Shown one piece after another: positions 54,368-61,683 of a stretch of DNA of 61,683 nucleotides. How positions within the stretch are numbered: the stretch's first letter is position 1; each line of letters opens with the position of its first letter. The notes beneath the pieces were generated by a model. It was not told the origin of the DNA, searched no databases, and saw only the letters and a program-made list of their open reading frames with translations. The stretch is from Flavobacteriaceae bacterium. Lineage in GTDB: Bacteria; Bacteroidota; Bacteroidia; Flavobacteriales; Flavobacteriaceae. The stretch spans positions 1 to 61,683 of the forward strand of contig CANGCT010000003.1 in assembly GCA_947452415.1 (NCBI GenBank), given 5' to 3'. A program made the position numbers and the translations under genes.

Positions 54368-55374
54368 CTTCTATGAATTAAAGGCAAAATTACTTTAAAA
54401 ATTTCTCCGTTGTTTGACACAATTACTTTTTTATCGGTATAAAAAGAATAACGCATTTCGATATTTTTCAAGCCAGTTTTAGAACTTGACACATCGTTGC
54501 TTCTTGGTTTAATTGGATTTTCAATAACTAACGAATTGTTTTGCGAATAAATCAATACTTTCAACGGATTGGCTTGTGATGCCTCATTATGTTGGATGGT
54601 ATTTTCTACCAACATTTGTAAGCACATTGGCAAAATATAATCGGATTTATTGCCTTCTTCTATTTTTATTTCAAATAGGATACTGTCGTCAAATCGTATT
54701 TTTAGCAAATAAAGGTAATGATTTAAAAAATCTAACTCTTCTTGTAAAGTTACTAATTCAGCATTTTTAGTATCTAAAACATACCGATAGACTTTGGCTA
54801 ATTCATTGATGAATTCGGCTGCTTTATCTTGATTTTTATACACCAAAGAAGTTAAAACACTTAAATTATTGAATAGAAAATGGGGATTCAATTGGTTTTT
54901 TAGATTTTGTAATTGGGCATTGGCGCTTTCCGTTTTATGTTTTTCGACTTCAATTAAACTTGCTTTCCAAGATTTAAAAAAATGATTTGCAATATCTATC
55001 ATTACAACAAGAAAAGTTATAGTGATAGTTGGAATAAATACTTCTCTTAGTTTGGTATTAAATACTTCTAAAGTACCAAATTTGAAGTAATTAATAATTA
55101 AAATGGAATCTATTAAAACTATTATTGTGAATAATAAATTAAGTAGTATTTGTACCAGAATTCTTTGATAAGGTAAAGTAATCCAAGATATTTTTTTATC
55201 TAAGAAAATATCAATTTGCAGATTTCCTTCCCAAAGAAGAACCGTTATAATGCTTACAAATAAGATTTCATCATCAAAAAATGTTGCACTTCGAAAAACA
55301 AATAATTTGAATAGGAAAGCGATTGCTAATCCTATTCCGAACATATAAAAAACTCTGAATTTGATAGTTCTCAT
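54364..55374 (-). CDS. LytS/YehU-type membrane histidine kinase
   Basis: A 336-residue sensor kinase. About four transmembrane segments (about 8-27, 37-50, 74-97 and 111-130) and no large periplasmic domain, so the stimulus is probably sensed within or close to the membrane. The phospho-acceptor H165 is in NQLNPHFLFNNLSVL, the His_kinase (PF06580) signature. The ATPase region has MLVENTIQHNE and KTGLKNIEMRYSFY. It overlaps the regulator gene by four bases and starts 6 bp after the TonB receptor stop. The three genes form one operon, so receptor occupancy or receptor supply may be linked to the signal. Confidence 0.92.
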   Translation of the reverse strand: MRTIKFRVFYMFGIGLAIAFLFKLFVFRSATFFDDEILFVSIITVLLWEGNLQIDIFLDKKISWITLPYQRILVQILLNLLFTIIVLIDSILIINYFKFGTLEVFNTKLREVFIPTITITFLVVMIDIANHFFKSWKASLIEVEKHKTESANAQLQNLKNQLNPHFLFNNLSVLTSLVYKNQDKAAEFINELAKVYRYVLDTKNAELVTLQEELDFLNHYLYLLKIRFDDSILFEIKIEEGNKSDYILPMCLQMLVENTIQHNEASQANPLKVLIYSQNNSLVIENPIKPRSNDVSSSKTGLKNIEMRYSFYTDKKVIVSNNGEIFKVILPLIHRR

Positions 55375-55380
55375 GTTGAT

Positions 55381-57723
55381 TTAAAACTGCAATTTATAAA
55401 TAAAATTTGGAAAGAAACCCAATTGATAGGTAGTATTCAAATTCATTTTTTGATTGTCATAGGTTTGTGAAAACATATTTTTATGATTGGTAATATTCTG
55501 TAAATCTAAAGAAAAAGACTGGGATAGTTTTTTGGTTTTGTTATTAATGGTATAACTTCCTTTTAAATCCAATCTAAAATAATTAGCATAATTTGACGAA
55601 TACGCATCCGTTGAAAGTACTTCATGACCTGTGGTTTGCGATGCTGCAATATCAATAGGAGTAAAAGCGCGTCCTCCCGCATTAGTAAATTTTATATCGG
55701 CACTTATTTTGTTTCTTTTATCATCCCCTTCTTTCCATTCTTTTCCTGCTAAAATATTGAAAACATATTTACCATTGAATGCGGTATTTCTTTCAACGCC
55801 ATCGCTTCCTTTGTATTTTGAACTGTATAAAGAGGAAGTAAATAAACCATAATAGCCTTTGCTAAAGAATTTTTCAATAGTTACCTCTGCACCATAATTT
55901 TTTCCAGTTCCTGCATTGGTAAGGTTATCTTCTAAATCGGTTTTGAAACTTGAACCCGTATTGAGCATAGAATAACTACCTGAAAAAGTATTCACTGGAA
56001 CATTTGAAATGGCTTGATAATAGACCTCGGTTTTCAATCGCCAGTCTTTGAATGGCTGTAAATCATAACCCACAACAAAGTGTTGACTTTTAGTGAAATC
56101 TAAATTTTTATTATTGTACGAATAGGATCCGTCTGCATTTTGAGTCTGCAAAAAGTAAACATTTATAGGTTGCATTTGCGAATGTAAACCATATCCTAGA
56201 CTGAAACTACTCTTGTTATTTACTGCATATTTCAAGCCTAAACGAGGTTCCAACGAAAACGAATTATTTAAGAAAAACTTCTGAGAATGAATACCTGCAT
56301 TTAAAATTAATTTCTCGCTAATGTTGTATTTACCATGAACAAACGCTTGCGCCAAATTGGTATAACTTTTATAATCCCAGACTTGTTTAAATGGCGTACC
56401 GCCATTATCTTTTGTTTTATAAAATAAATCCAAGCCCATTAATTCATCTTGAATACCTGCTTTTATAAAAAACTTTGAATTTACTTTCAAATTATAAGTC
56501 GAACTAAAATTATATCCTGTTTTAACAACATTGCTAATTTCCTTAGTGAAATTAATATTTGCTATTCGATCAAAATCATACGAAGTTTGGTCTGTTTTAG
56601 AATAATTTAAACCAATGGTAGAACTAATAAACGATTTAGGATTAATTTGCTTGAAATGATTCAATCCTAGAATTCCAATTTTACTAGCAAAATCCACTTG
56701 ATTTCCGTTTCCGTATAAACTATTAGAATTGCCACCACCAATATTTATAGTACTTGAAGCCAAAATTCCGAACATCAAAAATTTACCGAATTTGGAAGTG
56801 CCGCTATTTATTTTAAAAGATAAATCTTGATAGGAAGGAGTTGCTGTAGTACCAATATTAACACCAACCGCTTGTGCAATACTAGCCAATCCATAACGAT
56901 AGCCAACCAGATACGAAGAAACTTTTTTTTTGTTAATTGGTCCTTCAGTAGTTACTTCAAGACCTGTAATCACTCCAAATTGTAAAGTGGTTTCTCTCTT
57001 TTTGGAATTTCCATTTCTGAATCCTAAATCAAATACACCTGAAGTTGCATTTCCATATTCGGAAGGAAAAGCAGAAGTAAAGAAATCGGAATTTTTTAAT
57101 AAATTAGTATTCAATGCACTTACCGCACCGCCCGTAGTTCCTACAGCGGCAAAGTGATTGGGATTGGTTACATTCATTCCGTCAATGCGCCATAAAACGC
57201 CCACTGGTGAATTACCTCTGATAACAATATCGTTTCTGGAGTCATCTGGAGTGCTTACTCCAGCAAAATTGGCAGCTAATCGTGCCACATCACTCCTACC
57301 ACCTGCATAACGATTAACTTCTTCCATAGAGAAAGTTCGGGCACTTACCGTGGCCAATTTATTAACAGTCCCTGCTTTGTTGGAGGCTTTTATAACAACA
57401 TCGTCTAGTTTTTTAAATTCGTCTTCCATGGTAACATCCAAAATCACTTCCTTACCCGATGTTACTATCACATTTGGAATCATCACTTCTTTATATCCAA
57501 TATAGGAAACTTTAACTTCATAACGATCTGGAGCAACATCAGTTAAAATATAATTTCCTTTTTCATCCGTTATGGTTTGTTTTTCAGAATTAAATAGTTG
57601 AATTTTTGCACCAGTTATAGGTGTTTGAGACAATTTGTCGATTACAATTCCACGAATGTTTTGTTTGTTGTTTTGAGCTAATGTTGCTACTGAAATGAAT
57701 AGTAATAAAAGGTATTTTTTCAT
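55381..57723 (-). CDS. TonB-dependent outer-membrane receptor
   Basis: A 780-residue receptor. Order: signal peptide (MKKYLLLLFISVATLAQ), a CarboxypepD_reg-like domain (about 22-105, IRGIVIDKLSQTPITGAKIQL then VSYIGYKEV), a plug domain (about 120-235, with IVIRGNSPVGVLWRIDGM) and a 22-strand barrel ending in a terminal aromatic strand (FFPNFIYKLQF). The substrate cannot be read from the sequence. No SusD-like lipoprotein follows, so a polysaccharide system of SusC/D type is unlikely and a metal or small ligand is more probable. It is the first gene of an operon with a histidine kinase and a LytTR regulator, with a LytTR-like site upstream. Confidence 0.93.
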   Translation of the reverse strand: MKKYLLLLFISVATLAQNNKQNIRGIVIDKLSQTPITGAKIQLFNSEKQTITDEKGNYILTDVAPDRYEVKVSYIGYKEVMIPNVIVTSGKEVILDVTMEDEFKKLDDVVIKASNKAGTVNKLATVSARTFSMEEVNRYAGGRSDVARLAANFAGVSTPDDSRNDIVIRGNSPVGVLWRIDGMNVTNPNHFAAVGTTGGAVSALNTNLLKNSDFFTSAFPSEYGNATSGVFDLGFRNGNSKKRETTLQFGVITGLEVTTEGPINKKKVSSYLVGYRYGLASIAQAVGVNIGTTATPSYQDLSFKINSGTSKFGKFLMFGILASSTINIGGGNSNSLYGNGNQVDFASKIGILGLNHFKQINPKSFISSTIGLNYSKTDQTSYDFDRIANINFTKEISNVVKTGYNFSSTYNLKVNSKFFIKAGIQDELMGLDLFYKTKDNGGTPFKQVWDYKSYTNLAQAFVHGKYNISEKLILNAGIHSQKFFLNNSFSLEPRLGLKYAVNNKSSFSLGYGLHSQMQPINVYFLQTQNADGSYSYNNKNLDFTKSQHFVVGYDLQPFKDWRLKTEVYYQAISNVPVNTFSGSYSMLNTGSSFKTDLEDNLTNAGTGKNYGAEVTIEKFFSKGYYGLFTSSLYSSKYKGSDGVERNTAFNGKYVFNILAGKEWKEGDDKRNKISADIKFTNAGGRAFTPIDIAASQTTGHEVLSTDAYSSNYANYFRLDLKGSYTINNKTKKLSQSFSLDLQNITNHKNMFSQTYDNQKMNLNTTYQLGFFPNFIYKLQF

Positions 57724-57743
57724 AAAAGATAATATTTAAGTTC

Positions 57744-57751
57744 TAAAATTA
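57744..57751 (-). promoter_or_regulatory. -7-like box of the TonB receptor operon
   Basis: Minus strand TAATTTTA differs from TAnnTTTG at one base. It is 33 bp from the repeat pair at 57785-57816, exactly as at the YHYH gene. No TTG occupies -33, which fits a promoter that depends on an activator. Confidence 0.45.
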
Positions 57752-57784
57752 AACAGTTTTATTAAAAGGAATTAGTCAAAAATT

Positions 57785-57816
57785 GTTGAATTGTAGAAAA
57801 ATCGTGTTGAATTGTA
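57785..57816 (-). promoter_or_regulatory. Predicted LytTR-type binding site (TonB receptor operon)
   Basis: GTTGAATTGTA occurs at 57785-57795 and again, identical, at 57806-57816, with a 21-bp period. Between them is GAAAAATCGT. It lies 62 bp before the receptor ATG and 33 bp from the -7-like box. It shares 25 of 32 positions with the site before the YHYH gene. Control by the LytTR regulator of the same operon is inferred. Confidence 0.65.
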
Positions 57817-57819
57817 ATA

Positions 57820-57850
57820 AAAAAACTGCTCCATTTATGAAGCAGTTTTT
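57820..57850 (-). terminator. Terminator after acs
   Basis: AAAAACTGCT (57821-57830) and AGCAGTTTTT (57841-57850), a 10-bp stem with a 10-nt loop. On the minus strand it is followed by further T residues and lies 30 bp after the acs stop. It separates acs from the control site of the receptor operon. Confidence 0.8.
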
Positions 57851-57879
57851 AACTAATTAAACTAAATCTATAAAAAAAA

Positions 57880-59787
57880 CTATAATTTTCCTTCTTTAAT
57901 TTCGTTCACAATTTCTGGGTTTAGTAAGGTAGAGGTATCTCCAAAGTTAGAGAAATCTCCTTCGGCAATTTTACGTAATATTCTACGCATAATTTTTCCG
58001 GAACGGGTTTTTGGTAAACCAGATACGAACTGAATTTTATCCAATTTAGCAATTGGCCCTATTTGATCTGAAATTAATTGGTTGATCTCTTTAGCCAAGT
58101 TTTCTTGATTTCTGCTTTCGCCAACTTCTTTCAAAATTACAAATCCGTAAAGCGCATTTCCTTTAATATCATGAGGAAATCCTACAATAGCACTTTCTGC
58201 AACTGCTGGGTGCTCATTAATAGCATCTTCAATTGGAGCAGTTCCTAAATTATGTCCAGATACAATGATTACATCATCTACCCTACCGGTAATTCTATAA
58301 TATCCTACTTCATCGCGTAAGGCACCATCACCTGTAAAATATTTACCTGGAAAAGCAGAGAAATAGGTTTCTTTATAACGTTGGTGATCACCCCAAATGG
58401 TTCTTGCCATAGCAGGCCAAGGGAATTTTATGCACAAACTACCTGTAACTTGATTGCCTTCAATTTCGTTACGCAATTCGTCCATTAAAACGGGTTGAAT
58501 TCCTGGTAAAGGTAAAGAAGCATAAGTTGGTTTAGTTGGCGTAACAAACGGAATTGGGGAAATCATAATTCCTCCAGTTTCGGTTTGCCACCAAGTATCT
58601 ACTAATGGACAACGTTTTCCACCTACATGGTCATTATACCAATGCCATGCTTCTTCATTGATTGGTTCTCCTACAGAACCAATTACTTTTAAGGAGCTTA
58701 AAGGAAATTTTTGAACATAACTCAAATTCTCTTTAGCCAAGGCACGAATGGCAGTTGGGGCTGTATAAAATTGATTCACTTGATGTTTTTCAATTACTTC
58801 CCAAAAACGGCTGTAATCAGGATAGGAAGGTACTCCTTCAAAAATTACCGTTGTAGCGCCATTCAATAATGGTCCGTATAAAATATAAGAATGTCCAGTA
58901 ATCCAACCTATATCTGCAGTACACCAGTACACATCGTTTTCTTCATAATTGAAGATGTTTTTAAAAGTATAGGCTGTATAAACCATATATCCTGCAGTGG
59001 TATGCACCATTCCTTTTGGTTTTCCAGTAGAACCCGAAGTATACAATATAAATAAAGGATCTTCAGCATCCATAATTTCAGCAACACTATTGGAAAGCGC
59101 GGCATCCATTAAAGGCTGTAACCATTGATCACGACCTTCTTTCATATTTACTTGGTTATTAGTTCTTTTAACAACTAATACTTTTTCAACACAAGGTGAT
59201 TTTTCTAATGCTTCATCTACAATTCCTTTTAAATCAATAGATTTGTTTCCACGGTAACTTCCATCTGAGGTTATCACCATTTTACAATCGGAATCATTTA
59301 TTCTTGTGGATACTGCCGAAGAAGAAAATCCTGCAAATACAACAGAATGTATCGCTCCAATTCTAGCACATGCTAGTACTGAAACTGCCAATTCTGGAAT
59401 CATTGGTAAGTAAATACAAACTCTATCCCCTTTTTTCACACCTTGTTCGCGAAGTACATTAGCCATTCTAGATACTCTGGCATATAATTCGTTATAAGAA
59501 ATATGTTGTGCATCTTCAGTTGGATCATTAGGTTCAAAAATGATGGCGGTTTTCTCACCTCTTTTAGCAAGATGCCTGTCGATACAGTTTTTAGTAATAT
59601 TAACTTTGGCATCTACAAACCATTTGAATTTAGATTCTTGCATGTCAAATTCCAATACTTTTTCCCATTTTTGGTACCAAGTAAAGTTTTCATCCGCAAT
59701 ACGATCCCAGAATTTTCTTGGCTCGCGAACCGATTTTTTATACATTTTAAAGTAATGCTCTAAACTTTCTATTTTATAATAACTCAT
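57880..59787 (-). CDS. acs: Acetyl-CoA synthetase
   Basis: A 635-residue AMP-forming ligase that makes acetyl-CoA from acetate, ATP and CoA. Motifs: LFILYTSGSTGKPKGMVHT (P-loop-like A3), DTWWQTETGGIM (A5), TGDGALRDEVGYYRITGRVDDVI (A7/A8) and the C-terminal catalytic lysine in KTRSGKIMRRILRKI, the site acetylated by Pat-type enzymes in other bacteria. Full family length. The gene follows the prpE-like gene on the same strand after 242 bp. The cNMP/CBS/DUF294 and DnaQ-like pair often linked to acs lies 8 kb away. Confidence 0.95.
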   Translation of the reverse strand: MSYYKIESLEHYFKMYKKSVREPRKFWDRIADENFTWYQKWEKVLEFDMQESKFKWFVDAKVNITKNCIDRHLAKRGEKTAIIFEPNDPTEDAQHISYNELYARVSRMANVLREQGVKKGDRVCIYLPMIPELAVSVLACARIGAIHSVVFAGFSSSAVSTRINDSDCKMVITSDGSYRGNKSIDLKGIVDEALEKSPCVEKVLVVKRTNNQVNMKEGRDQWLQPLMDAALSNSVAEIMDAEDPLFILYTSGSTGKPKGMVHTTAGYMVYTAYTFKNIFNYEENDVYWCTADIGWITGHSYILYGPLLNGATTVIFEGVPSYPDYSRFWEVIEKHQVNQFYTAPTAIRALAKENLSYVQKFPLSSLKVIGSVGEPINEEAWHWYNDHVGGKRCPLVDTWWQTETGGIMISPIPFVTPTKPTYASLPLPGIQPVLMDELRNEIEGNQVTGSLCIKFPWPAMARTIWGDHQRYKETYFSAFPGKYFTGDGALRDEVGYYRITGRVDDVIIVSGHNLGTAPIEDAINEHPAVAESAIVGFPHDIKGNALYGFVILKEVGESRNQENLAKEINQLISDQIGPIAKLDKIQFVSGLPKTRSGKIMRRILRKIAEGDFSNFGDTSTLLNPEIVNEIKEGKL

Positions 59788-59902
59788 TGTCTTTTTTTAG
59801 TAATTAGTTAATAGTAACTAGTAATTAGTCTTAAACTTTTGTAAATATAAGTATTCTATTATTTTGGTAAAGATTTTTCTTGCTAAATAGGTATAGGTAA
59901 TT

Positions 59903-59958
59903 AGATTAAAGAATATAGATTAAAGAATATAGATTAAAGAATATAGATTAAAGAATAT
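59903..59958. repeat. 14-bp tandem repeat, four copies
   Basis: AGATTAAAGAATAT is repeated four times (59903-59958) without a change. Its end AGAATATAGA (59952-59961) is the exact inverse of TCTATATTCT at 59998-60007, so any unit can pair with that site. It lies in the 242-bp gap between acs and the prpE-like gene. The rest of the gap (59797-59832) is TAGTAATTAGT-type AT repeats. Confidence 0.9.
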
Positions 59959-60029
59959 AGACGGTCTAACTAATGAATCGATTACAAAATTCTATTCTCT
60001 ATATTCTATTGTCTATTTTCTTTTTTTTC

Positions 60030-61683
60030 TTATCTAAACGAACCAATTTTAGCTTTTTCAAATTCTCCTCTAATTTCATCAATAATAGCTTCATCATCTA
60101 TAGTAGATGGTATTTGGAAATTATCTCCATCTGCAATGTTTCGTAATAATTTTCTTAAAATTTTACCCGAGCGTGTTTTTGGCAAACGCTCTACAATAAC
60201 AACGTCTCTTAAGGATGCAACTGCTCCAATTTGGTCTCTTACTAAATGAACCACCTCGTGTTGCAGTTGAAAATGTTCCATATCTTCTCCATGTTTGATA
60301 ACAACTAATGCCAGAGGAACTTGCCCTTTTAATGCATCATTAATTCCAACCACAGCACATTCAGCAACCGAATGGTGTGACGAAACTATTTCTTCCATTT
60401 CGGCAGTAGAAAGTCTATGGCCAGCAACGTTTATTACATCATCTACCCTACCAGTTATGAAAATATAATTATCATCATCTTTGAATCCTCCATCGCCAGA
60501 GAAATAATATCCTGGAAATTTAATTAAATAGCCTTCTTGAAATCTATTGTTATCGTTCCATAAATCTAGCATTGTCCCAGGAGGCAGTGGTAATTTAATC
60601 ACTACATATCCTTCTTCATTTGGACCTAATTCCGTTCCGTCTTCTCCAAATATTCGAATGTCATATCCAGAAACTGCTTTTCCTGCAGAGCCAGGTTTTA
60701 CTGGTAAATACTCCACTCCCATCATATCGGAAATCATTGGCCATCCCGATTCAGTTTGCCACCAATGGTCTATTGCAGGAACTGGAATATGGTGGTTGTA
60801 CCATTCTAAAGTAGCCACATCGCAACGTTCTCCTGCTAAAAATTGATTTCTTAGGGACGATAAATCGAATTGCTTAATAAATTCTCCGTTTGGATCTTCT
60901 TTTTTTATTGCACGAATAGCAGTTGGAGCAGTAAACATGGTACTTACTTTATGTTCGGCAATTACTCTCCAAAAGGTACTTGCATCTGGAGTTCTTATTG
61001 GTTTTCCTTCAAATATAATAGTAGTGTTTCTATTGATAAGCGGTCCATAAACAATAAAACTATGTCCTACTACCCAACCCACATCCGACGCTGCCCAAAA
61101 AATTTCGTCTTGATTTACACCATATATGTATTGCATTGAAAATTTAAGTGCGGTTGCGTAACCTCCTGTATCTCTAACAATTCCTTTTGGTTTTCCAGTA
61201 GTTCCAGAAGTATATAAAACGTATAACGGATGCGTCGCATTTACTGGAATACAAGGCGTTTCTTCTGAGCCATAAACTAAAGCATCATAATCTACATCGT
61301 ATTTTTTAAACGGAATTCTAGCGCCTAATTTTCTATTGAAAACAATTACTTTTTTAGGTTTATGGGATGCTAATTCGATTGCCTCATCTACCAATGGTTT
61401 GTAGGCTATTAAACGGTCTATTTCAATTCCTGAAGAAGCAGTGATGATTAATCTAGGTTTGCAATCGTCTATTCTTATTGCTAATTCGTGTGGTGCGAAT
61501 CCGCCAAAAACCACCGAATGGGTTACTCCTATTCGTGCACAAGCCAACATAGCAAAGGCCGCTTGCGGAATCATTGGCATATAAATTACAGCAGTATCGC
61601 CTTTTTTTAATCCTAATGAAATCATCCCTCCCGCTAATTTAGCAACTTCCGATTTTACTTCATTATAAGAATATTTCTTAACG
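60030..61683 (-). CDS. Acyl-CoA (propionyl-CoA-like) synthetase, C-terminal part (cut by window edge)
   Basis: 551 codons of an AMP-forming ligase. The frame continues upstream past the window edge (VKKYSYNEVKSEVAKLAGG precedes the first methionine), so the start is missing. LYVLYTSGTTGKPKGIVRDTGG is the A3 motif, and the RDTGGYA form is typical of PrpE. HWWQTESGWPMI, FSGDGGFKDDDNYIFITGRVDDVINVAGHRLST and KTRSGKILRKLLRNIADG complete the core, with the catalytic lysine intact. It converts a short-chain acid, perhaps propionate, to its CoA ester. acs lies directly downstream. Confidence 0.9.
   Translation of the reverse strand, partial: VKKYSYNEVKSEVAKLAGGMISLGLKKGDTAVIYMPMIPQAAFAMLACARIGVTHSVVFGGFAPHELAIRIDDCKPRLIITASSGIEIDRLIAYKPLVDEAIELASHKPKKVIVFNRKLGARIPFKKYDVDYDALVYGSEETPCIPVNATHPLYVLYTSGTTGKPKGIVRDTGGYATALKFSMQYIYGVNQDEIFWAASDVGWVVGHSFIVYGPLINRNTTIIFEGKPIRTPDASTFWRVIAEHKVSTMFTAPTAIRAIKKEDPNGEFIKQFDLSSLRNQFLAGERCDVATLEWYNHHIPVPAIDHWWQTESGWPMISDMMGVEYLPVKPGSAGKAVSGYDIRIFGEDGTELGPNEEGYVVIKLPLPPGTMLDLWNDNNRFQEGYLIKFPGYYFSGDGGFKDDDNYIFITGRVDDVINVAGHRLSTAEMEEIVSSHHSVAECAVVGINDALKGQVPLALVVIKHGEDMEHFQLQHEVVHLVRDQIGAVASLRDVVIVERLPKTRSGKILRKLLRNIADGDNFQIPSTIDDEAIIDEIRGEFEKAKIGSFR

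Noticed and set aside
59903..59958. Possible CRISPR-like array
   Set aside because: The units are 14 bp, identical and directly adjacent with no spacers, and there are no cas genes in the window. It is a simple tandem repeat.

Overview
The window is AT-rich chromosomal DNA that looks like a Flavobacterium or close relative (Bacteroidota, Flavobacteriaceae). The pointers are the LpxC-FabZ fusion, a type IX secretion C-terminal signal (YHYH protein), TonB-dependent outer-membrane receptor architecture, DUF4159/DUF3570/DUF4266 proteins, a TamB homologue, the general lack of Shine-Dalgarno sequences, and repeated matches to the Bacteroidota promoter form TTG-N17..23-TAnnTTTG. Nearly all of it is core, densely packed genome. 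I see no rRNA, tRNA, insertion sequence, prophage or CRISPR array, and no gene-free stretch longer than 300 bases.

Layout. 1-2.5 kb (minus): serine biosynthesis (serA fragment, serC) and an orphan LuxC-type acyl-CoA reductase, divergent from a two-cluster ferredoxin. 3.2-4.6 kb (plus): a RecD/Dda-like helicase. 4.6-11.3 kb (minus): an apparent eight-gene operon led by tsaD and rsmE. 11.5-21 kb (plus): tamB, glycolysis (pfkA, gapA), a sugar-kinase-like gene, mgsA and an HD-domain hydrolase. 21-27.4 kb (plus): lipid A genes (lpxD, lpxC/fabZ, lpxA), efp, a second lpxD-like gene and sucD. 27.9-30.7 kb: a KAS III, FabI-like and FabG set. 30.7-35.4 kb: a VWA membrane protein, a DUF1003 protein and an LtaS-like sulfatase-fold enzyme.

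35.6-41.3 kb (plus) is the first locus of special interest: thioredoxin, ApbE flavin transferase, a tiny DUF4266 lipoprotein with a Gly/Cys tail, a DUF3570 outer-membrane protein, then a response regulator and histidine kinase, all overlapping or nearly touching, followed by a His-containing membrane protein. It reads as an envelope redox module with its own sensor, preceded by inverted repeats.

41.3-50.5 kb: OmpA-family protein, Nudix hydrolase, hotdog thioesterase, MscS channel, a helicase, and a cNMP/CBS/DUF294 protein paired with a DnaQ-like protein that lacks catalytic residues. 50.5-57.7 kb is the second locus of interest. A TonB receptor, a LytS-type kinase and a LytTR regulator form one operon, and a secreted YHYH protein lies just downstream. 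Upstream of both transcription units is the same pair of 11-bp direct repeats with a 21-bp period, each exactly 33 bp from a -7 box. That is the geometry expected for a LytTR-type activator, so I predict a small self-contained regulon (sensor, regulator, receptor, secreted protein). The window ends with two adjacent AMP-forming acyl-CoA synthetases (acs and a prpE-like gene cut by the window edge), separated by a 14-bp tandem repeat.
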